From assembly GCF_022354825.1 (NCBI RefSeq), contig NZ_CP031168.1, positions 807,501-871,500 on the forward strand: DNA of 64,000 bases, in the 5' to 3' direction. How positions within the stretch are numbered: the first letter of the stretch is position 1; the number at the start of each line of letters is the position of its first letter. The notes below the pieces were generated by a model. The model saw nothing but the letters and a program-made list of their open reading frames with translations, was not told the DNA's origin and did not search any database. A program made the translations under genes and the position numbers. Positions 1 through 10,768 of this stretch are shown in pieces. Source of the DNA: Paenibacillus sp. H1-7. GTDB taxonomy: Bacteria; Bacillota; Bacilli; Paenibacillales; NBRC-103111.

Positions 1-1869
<1,869 letters not shown>

Positions 1870-2035
1870 ATCATCTGTCATACGAGGTATGGTCAGATAT
1901 GCAGTACACTTGCTCATTACACGCATCGTTTCGTATCTAGTTTTCAAGGAATAAATCCTTGAGCTGCATGCCCTTTTTAAGGGCTGATATTTTCTCGCAG
2001 CGAATTCGAGGCCGTAACGCTTCGAAAAATCCCGT
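1870..2035 (+). other. 23S-5S internal transcribed spacer
   Basis: This 166-base spacer separates 23S and 5S rRNA and contains no tRNA. Short self-complementary runs (AAGGATTT/AAATCCTT-like around 1948-1962, and CCCTTTTTAAGGG around 1971) probably belong to rRNA processing stems. No gene is visible. Confidence 0.7.
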
Positions 2036-2152
2036 TTGGTGATGATGGCGGAAGGGAACCACGCGTACCCATACCGAACACGACCGTTAAGCCTTCCAGC
2101 GTCGATGGTACTTGGACCGAAGGGTCCTGGGAGAGTAGAACGTCGCCAAGCA
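2036..2152 (+). rRNA. 5S ribosomal RNA
   Basis: This is a ~117-base 5S rRNA. It begins TTTGGTGATGATGGCGGAA and has the conserved loop segment CCATACCGAACACG and the 3' strand GAGAGTAGAACGTCGCCAAGC, which closes helix I with the 5' end. It follows 23S in the standard rrn order and is the last gene of the operon, since a terminator starts immediately after it. Confidence 0.96.
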
Positions 2153-2195
2153 AAAAGCAGTTGATCTTATTTAAAGATCAGCTGCTTTTTTATTT
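2152..2195 (+). terminator. rrn operon terminator
   Basis: A 12-bp stem (GCAGTTGATCTT pairing with AAGATCAGCTGC, one G-U) closes a short AT loop and is followed by T6. It is a classical intrinsic terminator directly after 5S rRNA. Confidence 0.93.
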
Positions 2196-2217
2196 TCATT
2201 AATAAGCTCGGTCCTCG

Positions 2218-2277
2218 CCACAAGGCAGCTGTTTGACATCGAAGTCAAAACGAAAACGCTGCTTTGTGGTTTTTTTA
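2218..2277 (+). terminator. second intrinsic terminator behind rrn
   Basis: CCACAAGGCAGC (2218-2229) pairs with GCTGCTTTGTGG (2258-2269) and is followed by T8. The loop holds a smaller hairpin, TTTGAC/GTCAAA. It probably backs up the first rrn terminator. Confidence 0.85.
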
Positions 2278-2310
2278 TGCCGATCTATGGTAATAAATGC
2301 CTTGGTAAAA

Positions 2311-2366
2311 TATAATAAACATAGAAACTAGTATGTCTGGTATGAATCAGTAATACAGATTATAGT
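2311..2366 (+). promoter_or_regulatory. Promoter/operator region of the GntR-LacI regulator
   Basis: A TATAAT hexamer lies at 2311-2316 with no good -35 box. A loose inverted repeat follows (ACTAGTATGTCTGG against ATACAGATTATAGT, 2327-2366) and reaches the start codon. This would suit autoregulation by the adjacent regulator, but the symmetry is imperfect. Confidence 0.3.
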
Positions 2367-3461
2367 GTGGGGGCGGTCGCGATAAATACCAATTCACTTC
2401 GTTACTTGCAAGTCAAGGAGCAGCTGATACAGCATATTTCATCCTTAAGGCCGCATGAACGGCTGCCGTCCAGAACGGACTTGTCCAAGGTGTATCAGGC
2501 TGCACGGACAACGATTGAGAGGGCTATATCCGAATTGATCGGGGAAGGAATCCTGTACGCGAAGGACGGAAGCGGAACCTATGTCTCGGAAGCGATGCGC
2601 GGACGTGCGGTCCGGCGCAAAAACGAACTAACGACATGGGGACTTCTTATCCCCGACATCCTGCATTACATTTACCCGGGTATCGTCAGGGGCATAAGCG
2701 ACGTAGCAAACGATCATGATGTCAATGTGCTGATCTGTAATACAGATAATAGTTATGAGAAGCAAACGAAACACATAAACAAGTTAATAGACAGCGGAGT
2801 ACAAGGAATGATCATAGTGCCGGCTATCAGCGGGACGATCGATTTAGAACCTTTTTATAAGCTGACGGAGGCGGGAATCCCGTTTGTATTTTGCCATCGT
2901 ATGGTGGAAGGCATCCAGGCTCCCAGGGTAATCTCAAACAACTTTTACGCGGGCTATATGGCAACTAAGCATTTGATCGCAGCTGGATGTACGAGGATTG
3001 CCTTCATTTCAAGGCCGGTCTATTCGACGTCTTCGGAAAGATACCAAGGTTATGCAAGCGCCCTCGCAGAAGCCAGCATGCCGCTGCGGCAGGATCAAGT
3101 TGTATTTGAAGCTACCTTTGATACGGACGGGGAGGGATATGCCAGCGCACAGCAGCTGCTCAGGCAGGAGGAACGGCCGGACGGAATTTTTTGCTTTAAC
3201 GATGGGATTGCGAAAGGGGCTTACGATGCATTAACCGAGCTAGGGCTGAAAGTGGGGCAAGATATTAAAATCGTAGCCTGCGACAATACGAACATATGCG
3301 AGACCCTGCCGACGAAGTTGAGCTCTGTGAAATTACCGACCTATGAGATGGGGGTTCAAGCTGCTCAGATGCTTGTCGACCATGACGCCTCTCTGCGTAA
3401 CCCGACCTTATTATTGCAGCCGGAATTGATTATTAGAGAAAGCTCAGGGCCTGTTGTATAA
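2367..3461 (+). CDS. GntR/LacI hybrid transcriptional regulator (AraR-like)
   Basis: This 364-aa protein has an N-terminal winged helix of the GntR type. Residues ~10-75 include LPSRTDLSKVY and the wing motif DGSGTYVSE. A periplasmic-binding-protein-like effector domain of the LacI type fills ~95-360, with DGIFCFNDGIAKGAYDAL and VVACDN-like motifs near the end. This is the architecture of AraR. It is expected to bind DNA as a dimer and release it when a sugar binds. GTG at 2367 is the only start that keeps the whole helix-turn-helix, although no clear Shine-Dalgarno precedes it. The AraC-type regulator follows 34 bases later. The proximity of sialic acid genes suggests a sialic acid or related ligand, which is inference. 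Confidence 0.88.
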   Translation: MGAVAINTNSLRYLQVKEQLIQHISSLRPHERLPSRTDLSKVYQAARTTIERAISELIGEGILYAKDGSGTYVSEAMRGRAVRRKNELTTWGLLIPDILHYIYPGIVRGISDVANDHDVNVLICNTDNSYEKQTKHINKLIDSGVQGMIIVPAISGTIDLEPFYKLTEAGIPFVFCHRMVEGIQAPRVISNNFYAGYMATKHLIAAGCTRIAFISRPVYSTSSERYQGYASALAEASMPLRQDQVVFEATFDTDGEGYASAQQLLRQEERPDGIFCFNDGIAKGAYDALTELGLKVGQDIKIVACDNTNICETLPTKLSSVKLPTYEMGVQAAQMLVDHDASLRNPTLLLQPELIIRESSGPVV

Positions 3462-3495
3462 GAAAGTATCCAAGGAACAAGGAGGTAAGAAAAAC

Positions 3496-5850
3496 ATGTT
3501 CCGGTGGTTTGCTGTATTGAATAAGTTGAAGAGGCGCAGCTTCTTCATCAAGCTGATCATGACTACCGTACTGATTGCCACAATTCCTAATCTGCTGTCC
3601 GATCTGGTGGCGTACCGCAAAGTGACCCGAACGTTCGAGCAGGAGACGGGGCAAAACAAGCTGCAATATTTGAACCAAACGATCAACGTGATGGAAATTG
3701 TATTGAACCGGATTAAGGAAAATTCCAACCTGCTGGTGCTGAATCAGTCTTTTCAGGACTTCGAGCGGTACCCGAACGGCAGCTACTATGAAGCGATACA
3801 GGGAGAAATATTGAAAGAGGATTTGCCCGCCCTATACGGGTACTTGGAGGCCAAGAAGAATGCGATTCTGACGATTAACGCGTTCAAGACGTCCAACGAA
3901 TATGTCGATTCTGTCTATTTTTACGATAAGAACAAAAACCTCATCATGACCTCGGAAAGCGACGGAGCCAATAGGCAGTTCCCTCCGGAAGCTTTTTATG
4001 ATAGTAACTGGTACAGTGCGCTAGCCGACTCCCATTATCTTGTTACCATGGAAACCCGAATGGCCAAACAGTATCATTCCTCTGAAAAGCATGTTTTATC
4101 CATCATCTACAAATCAACCAAAGGACAGAACGCCCTCATTATCAATCTCGATGCCGCTTTGATATACACCGAAATCATGAACAAGCTGAACCGTCAGGAT
4201 GACATGTACGTGGTATCTCCGGAAGGAACGGTTTTGTTCCACAGCGATCCACACCGAATGTTCAAGTCACTGGACACCATACTGCCGGATAACAGTCGCA
4301 TCTTTGGCGGCACAGGCTCTTTCGTAACGGAGCTGAATCAAAAGCAAATGCTGGTCAGCCACGCCACATCCAAACTTTTAAATTGGACGTTTATAAGCAT
4401 CTCGGATATGCAAGCGCTTTCGAAAGGGACGGCTTCCATTAAGCAAACCATAGCGTTATCGGCGTTACTGCTGTTATTGCTCTCTGTTGCGCTGGCATAC
4501 TTTTTCTCCAAAAGCTTGTATAAGCCCATTTCTTTACTTAGTGCGCTTACGATCGGCAAATGGGAGCGAAAGGCGGAGCATGCCGATGAAATTCATAGTA
4601 TAGGCAGCTTCGTGCAATCTACGATTCACGAAAGGGATTTTTATAAAGAGAAGCTGGAGGAAAGCTTGCCGTTTTACCGCGAAAAGTTCAAGTATACGCT
4701 GCTGCACCGGCATTCTCTGACCATGGAGGAAATGGAAGAGAAGAAGCACTACTTGGGTCTCACTATCGCATCGCATGATTTGGCGGTATTGCTGCTCTCT
4801 TTGGAGGACGGGCGCGGCCGTATAACGGGGAGCGATATGATCACAAGCGATCTTTACAAAATGCGGGTCATCGAGGCGATTGATCGGTGTTCCGTGATGC
4901 GGGACGGCTATTTTGTCGTGGATTCGGAGAAAGATAAAATTGCGATTGTGGTCCATTGTCCGGGAAGCGACCGGCAGCAGGTGTTTCAGCTTGCGCAAAA
5001 GCTGCTGGATGAAGTGAACCTCGAGCTGCAGAGCGAGCTGACGCTGGGAATCGGAAGACTCTGCCCGACGATTCTGGACTTACCCCAAGGGTATGAGGAA
5101 GCGCTGGAAGCCCTCAAATACCGTATTTTGTATGGGCAAGGGGATGTCATCTCCATCGACGATAGAATGATCGACAGCGAAAGCGAATTTACGTTTCCGA
5201 AGTTGAAGGAGGAGCTGCTGCTCAGCCATATTAAGACGGCCAGAGAAGCGGAAGCGATTCAGGTGCTCAACGAGATCGTCATGGAGATCCAAGCCTGTAA
5301 AAACACGCTGCACTATAACCATATCCAACCGATCTTCATGCAGCTGCTGACCGGAATTATGAATACATATCACCAGTTGGGGGCTGACGTACGCGCTGTG
5401 CTAGGCAATGAAGCGGATCCGTACCGTGAGCTGCTGGATCAGGACTCACTGGATAGCATCGGGCGGTGGTTTCACAGGCTTATCGGCCTTACGGTTGCTT
5501 ATATTGAGCGGGAAACGAGTGCCAGAGGGAACCAGCACATTGCCAAGGTGATCGATATTCTTGAGCGGGATTACAGCCAGGACATCTCCCTAAACTCGGT
5601 GGCGGAGCAATTGAACTTGAACCCTGCCTATATAAGCCGGTTGTTTAAGCAGAGCACCGGTCATCCGTTCGTCGATTATTTGAAGCGTGTCCGCATAGAG
5701 AGGAGCAAGGTGCTGCTGGCGGAGAGCGATATGAAAATCAATGAAATCGGCAAGCGGGTCGGTTACGGTAACTCGTATTATTTTATTAAGGTGTTTAAAG
5801 AGATGATGGGCTTGACGCCGGGCGAATATAAAAAAATAGTCGGTTCTTGA
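3496..5850 (+). CDS. Membrane-anchored AraC-family regulator
   Basis: This 784-aa protein has a transmembrane helix at ~18-38, an extracellular Cache-like sensor region (~40-310), a second helix at ~315-340 ending SKSLYKPISLL, a cytoplasmic linker, and a C-terminal AraC double helix-turn-helix (~685-780, including LNLNPAYISRLFKQSTG and VGYGNSYYFIKVFKEMMG). Such one-component regulators sit beside LplB/LplC-type sugar ABC systems in Paenibacillus and usually activate them. The longer TTG frame at 3454 overlaps the upstream gene. ATG 3496 has GGAGG ten bases before it and is preferred. It probably senses an extracellular glycan or the solute-binding protein of the next operon. Confidence 0.9.
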   Translation: MFRWFAVLNKLKRRSFFIKLIMTTVLIATIPNLLSDLVAYRKVTRTFEQETGQNKLQYLNQTINVMEIVLNRIKENSNLLVLNQSFQDFERYPNGSYYEAIQGEILKEDLPALYGYLEAKKNAILTINAFKTSNEYVDSVYFYDKNKNLIMTSESDGANRQFPPEAFYDSNWYSALADSHYLVTMETRMAKQYHSSEKHVLSIIYKSTKGQNALIINLDAALIYTEIMNKLNRQDDMYVVSPEGTVLFHSDPHRMFKSLDTILPDNSRIFGGTGSFVTELNQKQMLVSHATSKLLNWTFISISDMQALSKGTASIKQTIALSALLLLLLSVALAYFFSKSLYKPISLLSALTIGKWERKAEHADEIHSIGSFVQSTIHERDFYKEKLEESLPFYREKFKYTLLHRHSLTMEEMEEKKHYLGLTIASHDLAVLLLSLEDGRGRITGSDMITSDLYKMRVIEAIDRCSVMRDGYFVVDSEKDKIAIVVHCPGSDRQQVFQLAQKLLDEVNLELQSELTLGIGRLCPTILDLPQGYEEALEALKYRILYGQGDVISIDDRMIDSESEFTFPKLKEELLLSHIKTAREAEAIQVLNEIVMEIQACKNTLHYNHIQPIFMQLLTGIMNTYHQLGADVRAVLGNEADPYRELLDQDSLDSIGRWFHRLIGLTVAYIERETSARGNQHIAKVIDILERDYSQDISLNSVAEQLNLNPAYISRLFKQSTGHPFVDYLKRVRIERSKVLLAESDMKINEIGKRVGYGNSYYFIKVFKEMMGLTPGEYKKIVGS

Positions 5851-5855
5851 GCTGG

Positions 5856-5897
5856 CCCCTGTCACTGCCTGATGCAGCGGTGGCGGGGGTTTATTGT
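5856..5897 (+). terminator. Terminator after the AraC-type regulator
   Basis: CCCCTGTCACTGC pairs with GCAGCGGTGGCGGGG (G-U pairs and a small bulge) and is followed by TTTATTGTT. It separates the regulators from the transport operon. Confidence 0.65.
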
Positions 5898-5931
5898 TGG
5901 CAAATGCATAATAACATTTTGATATGTAAAA

Positions 5932-5976
5932 ATCGTAGTACGGATGTACGATATTTATTATTTAAAAACGCTTACA
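5932..5976 (+). promoter_or_regulatory. Palindromic operator candidate and cre-like site
   Basis: ATCGTA (5932-5937) and TACGAT (5947-5952) form an inverted repeat. TAAAAACGCTTACA (5963-5976) matches the catabolite-responsive element consensus TGWAANCGNTNWCA at 13 of 14 positions, the second base being the mismatch. Both lie 70-115 bases upstream of the solute-binding protein gene. They would allow specific regulation plus CcpA control. Assignment to particular proteins is inference. Confidence 0.55.
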
Positions 5977-6047
5977 TTGCATGCTACCGTTAGCTCAGAG
6001 TCAAGGTCCTGCACGTCGGGATCTGAAGCCAAAAGGGAGGAAAAGGG

Positions 6048-7589
6048 ATGGTAAGCAAAAAAACGATCAGTCTATCCGTCATTGTTGCTTTATCTGCATC
6101 CGCATTAGCGGCATGCTCCGGCTCCGGTACGAGCGGTACGGCAAATCAAGGGAAAGAGGCGTCCAACGGGAACGGTGAAGCGAAGGCGTTGCCCAAAATT
6201 TATATTTATCAGAACACGGGCGCATTGAACCAAAAGCCGGAGGGAAGCGTGCCGGAGAAGCTCGAAGAGATGAAGAAAATGTACGTGGATAAGCTGGGCA
6301 TTGAACCGATAGCGATTGTGCCGCCAAAAGGATCCGAAGGGGAGAAGCTGAACCTTCTGCTCGGCTCCAAGGATGAAATCGACACGTTCCAAGGCAATTG
6401 GGACGAATACGCGTCCAAGGGAGCGATTATTCCTTTGAATGATTTGCTCGATAAGTACGGGCAGGACATTAAGAAGGCATGGCCACAGGAAGCATGGGAG
6501 TACATGAAAGATAAGGACGGGAAAATATGGGGAATACCCCGTGGGGTACCATCGGTTCATTACCCGACTTGGGTTCGCTCAGACTGGGTTAAGAAGCTGA
6601 ATTTGAAAACTCCGCAAACGATTGATGAGCTGGAGGCGGTGCTCAAAGCTTTTAAAGAGCAGGACCCCGACGGCAACGGTAAAGCCGATACGATTCCAAT
6701 GATGACCGATCTGAATGGCATCAAGAATGCTCTGATGGGAGGCTTTGTAGAGCACGGGAACAGCAATTGGGTGGACCCTGCAGATAAGAAGCTGAAGCCG
6801 GTGGAGCTTGCTCCCGGATTCAAGGATTTTGTCGCCAAAATGGCCGACTGGTACCAGAAAGGCTACATCTATAAAGAAGCGTTCGCCAAGTTCGATCCGC
6901 TGGAGCTTCTGAAAACGAACCGGGTGGGCACTTCGACCATGTGGTATTCGAGAATCACGCTGCTATTCCCGCAAATCAAGCCGAGCCTTCCGCCGGAAGC
7001 GAATTATGAGATCGTGCGGGATATTCAAGGCCCCAAAGGCAAGCTGATCACAGCAACCGCAGCGAACACCAGCTCGATGGTCATTACGAAGAAAGCGAAG
7101 CATCCGGATGCGGTAATGAAGTTCATCAATTATCAATATCAGGATATGCCGACGAACACGCTGAACGCCGCCTTCGGAACGAACTGGAAATATACAGGGA
7201 ACAACAAGTTCGATATTGAGCTGTTAAACAAGGATTTGTCGTATGCAGGCGAGTACATGGTGTCGCTCGGCATTGCTACGGAAAATAAATACGGCTTCAA
7301 CGATCCGGTCAAAAAAATGCATGCGGATTATTTGAACAAGGAAGCACTGAATGTGAGCGTGGCGAAAATGCCGGTAGACGCAACCATCATGTACGATAAA
7401 AAAATGCTTCAGGAGAAAATCCCTACATTAGGCGATTTGGACCGTCTGCGCAGTGAAGAACTGGTGAAATTCGTTACGGGCGCAAGACCATTGAGCGATT
7501 TTGACAAATACATCGATCAGTTATACAAAGCCGGTTTGGACAAATGGATTGAAGAGTACACGAGACAATATAACGAAAAGAAGAAGTGA
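6048..7589 (+). CDS. Sugar ABC transporter solute-binding lipoprotein (LplA-like)
   Basis: This 513-aa extracellular solute-binding protein has a lipoprotein signal with lipobox SALAAC and acylated Cys23. A charged Gly/Asn linker follows, then a two-lobed binding fold typical of the Paenibacillus LplA/YtcQ family. The length fits that family (about 500-550 aa). GGGAGG seven bases before ATG 6048 supports the start. Two permease genes follow after a 165-base gap and no ATPase is encoded here, so a shared ATPase such as MsmX is likely. The downstream sialidases and lyase suggest a sialylated glycan or sialic acid as substrate. Specificity cannot be read from the sequence. Confidence 0.88.
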   Translation: MVSKKTISLSVIVALSASALAACSGSGTSGTANQGKEASNGNGEAKALPKIYIYQNTGALNQKPEGSVPEKLEEMKKMYVDKLGIEPIAIVPPKGSEGEKLNLLLGSKDEIDTFQGNWDEYASKGAIIPLNDLLDKYGQDIKKAWPQEAWEYMKDKDGKIWGIPRGVPSVHYPTWVRSDWVKKLNLKTPQTIDELEAVLKAFKEQDPDGNGKADTIPMMTDLNGIKNALMGGFVEHGNSNWVDPADKKLKPVELAPGFKDFVAKMADWYQKGYIYKEAFAKFDPLELLKTNRVGTSTMWYSRITLLFPQIKPSLPPEANYEIVRDIQGPKGKLITATAANTSSMVITKKAKHPDAVMKFINYQYQDMPTNTLNAAFGTNWKYTGNNKFDIELLNKDLSYAGEYMVSLGIATENKYGFNDPVKKMHADYLNKEALNVSVAKMPVDATIMYDKKMLQEKIPTLGDLDRLRSEELVKFVTGARPLSDFDKYIDQLYKAGLDKWIEEYTRQYNEKKK

Positions 7590-7754
7590 GGATTTGATCA
7601 AATGGAAGCTGCTGTAGGGCGGGAGTACGCTTATATCATGCAATGTGCGACGAGCTCGTTCGGGAATAAGGACGGGACCGTTCGCTGCAGATCCTGCCCC
7701 TTGCGGCTTGCCGTACCGTGAACGCATCATTTTTGTTGAAAGGAGGAAGCAGGT

Positions 7755-8738
7755 GTGAATACAAATACAAACGCAGAGCTGCCGCTTAGTCAAGCCTCCG
7801 CCTCCGCCAGGCAGTCCGTTTCCAGGAAAAAGCTATGGTCCGCGATCAAAATACACCGGTTTTACTACTATTTAATCATCCCGGGCATGCTGTATTTCCT
7901 GATTTTCGACTACATTCCGATGTTCGGCGTCATCATCGCTTTTAAAGACATTTCGCCCTTTGAAGGCGTCGAGGCGATTTTGACCGGACAATGGGTCGGG
8001 TTCAAGCATTTTATCCGCTTCTGGAATTCGTATTATTTCTGGAACGTGATGAGAAATACGCTGTTAATCAGCAGCTACAAGCTGTTTTTCGGCTTTCCCG
8101 CCTCCATTATTTTGGCCCTAATGCTCAACGAGCTGAGGCATGCTGTGTTCAAACGAGTCGTTCAGACGATTTCGTATTTGCCGCATTTCATCTCTACGGT
8201 TGTGGCAGCGGGGCTTGTCATGATGATTCTTTCCACCGATAAAGGACTGGTCAACGCGATTGTCGTTGCTTTCGGAGGGGAACCGGTCCATTTTCTCGGA
8301 GATCCCGATTATTTCCGGACGATTCTGGTAGCATCTCATGTATGGCAGACGATCGGTTGGGGGAGCATTTTGTATTTGGCGGCTATGTCCGGGATCGATC
8401 CGGGCTTGTACGAGGCGGCCAGAATGGACGGAGCTAGCCGGTTTCGGCAAATGTGGCATATTACGCTGCCGGGAATTACGCATGTTATCGTGATCATGCT
8501 GATCTTCTCCATCGGCGGTCTGTTGAATGCAGGCTTCGAGAAGGTATTGCTGCTGTATTCTCCGGCCGTGTACGAGGTCGCCGATATTATCGATACGTAC
8601 GTGTACCGGGAAGGGTTAATTTCACTCGATTATTCGTTTGCTACGGCGGTCGGCTTGTTCAAGAACCTATTGGCCATGATTCTCATTCTTGGAGCCAATT
8701 ATATAGCCAAAAAAATGAACCAGACGGGTATCTGGTAA
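7755..8738 (+). CDS. Sugar ABC transporter permease (LplB-type)
   Basis: This 327-aa inner membrane protein starts at GTG 7755 behind AAAGGAGGAAG. It has about six hydrophobic helices. The permease-ATPase coupling (EAA) loop is recognisable at ~215-235 as EAARMDGASRFRQMWHITLP. An N-terminal segment of ~30 residues precedes the first helix. With the next gene it forms the heterodimeric channel for the upstream binding protein. The 165-base spacer before it holds no obvious gene and only weak hairpins. Confidence 0.9.
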   Translation: MNTNTNAELPLSQASASARQSVSRKKLWSAIKIHRFYYYLIIPGMLYFLIFDYIPMFGVIIAFKDISPFEGVEAILTGQWVGFKHFIRFWNSYYFWNVMRNTLLISSYKLFFGFPASIILALMLNELRHAVFKRVVQTISYLPHFISTVVAAGLVMMILSTDKGLVNAIVVAFGGEPVHFLGDPDYFRTILVASHVWQTIGWGSILYLAAMSGIDPGLYEAARMDGASRFRQMWHITLPGITHVIVIMLIFSIGGLLNAGFEKVLLLYSPAVYEVADIIDTYVYREGLISLDYSFATAVGLFKNLLAMILILGANYIAKKMNQTGIW

Positions 8739-8756
8739 TGAAAGGAGGAAGTCTGG

Positions 8757-9641
8757 ATGAGTTCCTTAAAGCCGACGGCAGGCGAGAGGTTGTTTGACGG
8801 TGTTAATATGGCGGTGCTGGTTATGCTGTCACTGATGTTCTTGATTCCGTTCGTAGCGGTACTGTCCACCTCGTTCATCAGTGCGGAGGAGTCGATGCGC
8901 AGAGGGGCGTTCGTCCTCATTCCGGAAAAGCTCGATTTTACCGCCTATGACCTGCTCTTAAATCGTGGACCGCTCATTTTTAATGCGTATAAAGTGACGA
9001 TTTTCAAGGTGGTGGTCGGGACCTTCCTCAATCTGCTGTTTACGGCGACGCTGGCATATGGCTTATCGCGCAAGCAGCTCCCGGGTAGAAACGGGCTGGT
9101 GCTGATCATTTTTCTTACGATGATATTTCATGGCGGGCTGATTCCGACATACATGCTCATCGACAACTTGGGCATTAAGGATACGCTGTGGGCGCTTATT
9201 ATTCCCGGTTTGGTGAGTGCGTGGAATTTGTTCATTTTGCGTAATTTTTTCATGAGCCTGCCGGAGGAGCTGGAGGAGTCGGCCATTATTGACGGGGCGT
9301 CGCCGGCGGTCATTTTGTGGAAAATCGTCATTCCGCTGTCGATGCCAGCCATCGCTACGATCGGGCTGTTCTATGCGGTCCATCATTGGAATGACTGGTT
9401 CGGCGCCTCCATTTACATTAACGAACAGAGCAAGCTTCCGATTCAGGTTGTGATGAGAAATATTTTGTTAAGCGGTGTAACGCAAAACGAGACGCAGCTG
9501 GAGTTCGTTCACGATCCGCCTCCGGCGGCGACACTGAAATCGGCGATCATTATCGTGAGTACGCTTCCGATCTTGTTCGTGTATCCGTTCATTCAAAGAT
9601 ATTTCGTGAAGGGCGTCATGGTCGGCTCGATCAAAGGATGA
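8757..9641 (+). CDS. Sugar ABC transporter permease (LplC/YtcP-type)
   Basis: This 294-aa membrane protein has about six helices. Its EAA loop motif near residues 180-200 (ESAIIDGASPAVILWKIVIP) is the form usual in the second permease of carbohydrate ABC importers. It starts 18 bases after the first permease behind AAAGGAGGAAG and completes the importer. The C-terminal PFIQRYFVKGVMVGSIKG is the standard tail of this family. No nucleotide-binding subunit is encoded nearby. Confidence 0.9.
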   Translation: MSSLKPTAGERLFDGVNMAVLVMLSLMFLIPFVAVLSTSFISAEESMRRGAFVLIPEKLDFTAYDLLLNRGPLIFNAYKVTIFKVVVGTFLNLLFTATLAYGLSRKQLPGRNGLVLIIFLTMIFHGGLIPTYMLIDNLGIKDTLWALIIPGLVSAWNLFILRNFFMSLPEELEESAIIDGASPAVILWKIVIPLSMPAIATIGLFYAVHHWNDWFGASIYINEQSKLPIQVVMRNILLSGVTQNETQLEFVHDPPPAATLKSAIIIVSTLPILFVYPFIQRYFVKGVMVGSIKG

Positions 9642-9690
9642 AGGCTGAAGGCTGGAACACCACTGGAGTAAAAGAGGAGGATTTATAAAG

Positions 9691-10710
9691 ATGCTGCAGC
9701 AGGACGTATTGTTTGTGTCAGGACAGGACGGCTATCATACGTATCGGATCCCGTCCCTGCTTGTTACTTTGGAGGGCACGGTGCTTGCATTTTGCGAAGC
9801 GAGGAAAAACGGGGCGGGCGACGCGGGCGATATTGACGTCGTCGTTCGGCGCAGCCGGGATCACGGCAAAACGTGGGAGCCGTATCGGATTATCGCCGAT
9901 GACGGCACGAACACGATCGGCAATCCTTGTCCGGTTCAGGACAGGGAGACAGGGACGATCTGGCTGCTGCTCTGCCGCAATGCGGAGGACGGCCATGAGA
10001 AAGATATTCTCGCCGGGAGGGCGGCGAGAGAGGTGCTCGTCATGAAAAGCGACGATGATGGAGTCACCTGGAGCGAACCGCGAAACATCACGCGGGATGT
10101 GAAGCGTCCGGAGTGGACCTGGTACGCAACCGGGCCGTGCCATGCGATTCAGCTAAAGAGCGGCAGGCTGCTCGTCCCCTGCAACCATGCAGTGCTTCAG
10201 CCCGAAGCAGGGCGGTCGGGCCCGTATACTGCACACGTGATCTACAGCGACGATCACGGGGAGAGCTGGCACCTCGGCGGCATCGTCGGCGAGAATACGA
10301 ACGAATGCGCCGTCGCCGAGCTGCCGGATGGCACAGTGTACATCAATATGCGGAGCTACCATGGCCGCAACCGGCGCGCTTCCGCGTGGAGCCGGGATGA
10401 AGGGCGCACCTGGTCGGAGATCGCGCTGGACGAGGCATTGACGGAGCCGGTATGCCAAGGCTCCGTGCTGGAGGACGGGCGGGGCGGCATCTTGTTCTCG
10501 AATCCGGCCAGCACAGCGAGAGAGAAGCTGACGGTGCGAAGCAGCCGGGACGGAGGCAGAACATGGGCTGTACAGCAGGTGCTGCATGAAGGACCGGCCG
10601 CCTATTCCGATTTGGCCGTAACGAAGGACGGCCACGTCCTGTGCTTTTACGAATGCGGCGACGAAAGATGCTACGAGCGCATCACTTTGGCGCGTTATCC
10701 GCTCGAATAG
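9691..10710 (+). CDS. Cytoplasmic exo-alpha-sialidase (GH33)
   Basis: This 339-aa GH33 sialidase has no signal peptide. The first triad arginine is Arg19 in TYRIPS. Five Asp-box repeats are visible: SRDHGKTW, SDDDGVTW, SDDHGESW, SRDEGRTW and SRDGGRTW. They mark a six-bladed propeller that fills the whole protein. It should release terminal sialic acid from glycans inside the cell, which fits import of sialylated oligosaccharides by the preceding ABC genes. RBS GAGGAGG supports ATG 9691. The next gene is a secreted paralogue, so the pair probably arose by duplication. The exact product (free Neu5Ac or an anhydro form) cannot be judged. Confidence 0.88.
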   Translation: MLQQDVLFVSGQDGYHTYRIPSLLVTLEGTVLAFCEARKNGAGDAGDIDVVVRRSRDHGKTWEPYRIIADDGTNTIGNPCPVQDRETGTIWLLLCRNAEDGHEKDILAGRAAREVLVMKSDDDGVTWSEPRNITRDVKRPEWTWYATGPCHAIQLKSGRLLVPCNHAVLQPEAGRSGPYTAHVIYSDDHGESWHLGGIVGENTNECAVAELPDGTVYINMRSYHGRNRRASAWSRDEGRTWSEIALDEALTEPVCQGSVLEDGRGGILFSNPASTAREKLTVRSSRDGGRTWAVQQVLHEGPAAYSDLAVTKDGHVLCFYECGDERCYERITLARYPLE

Positions 10711-10768
10711 ACGTTCGGGCGAAGGTGCGCGTCGTCCGCAGAAGAAACGGAAGAAGGAGGCAGGAACG

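Noticed and set aside
2152-2366. tRNA genes expected after 5S rRNA
   Set aside because: No cloverleaf or CCA end is present. Two terminators follow at once.
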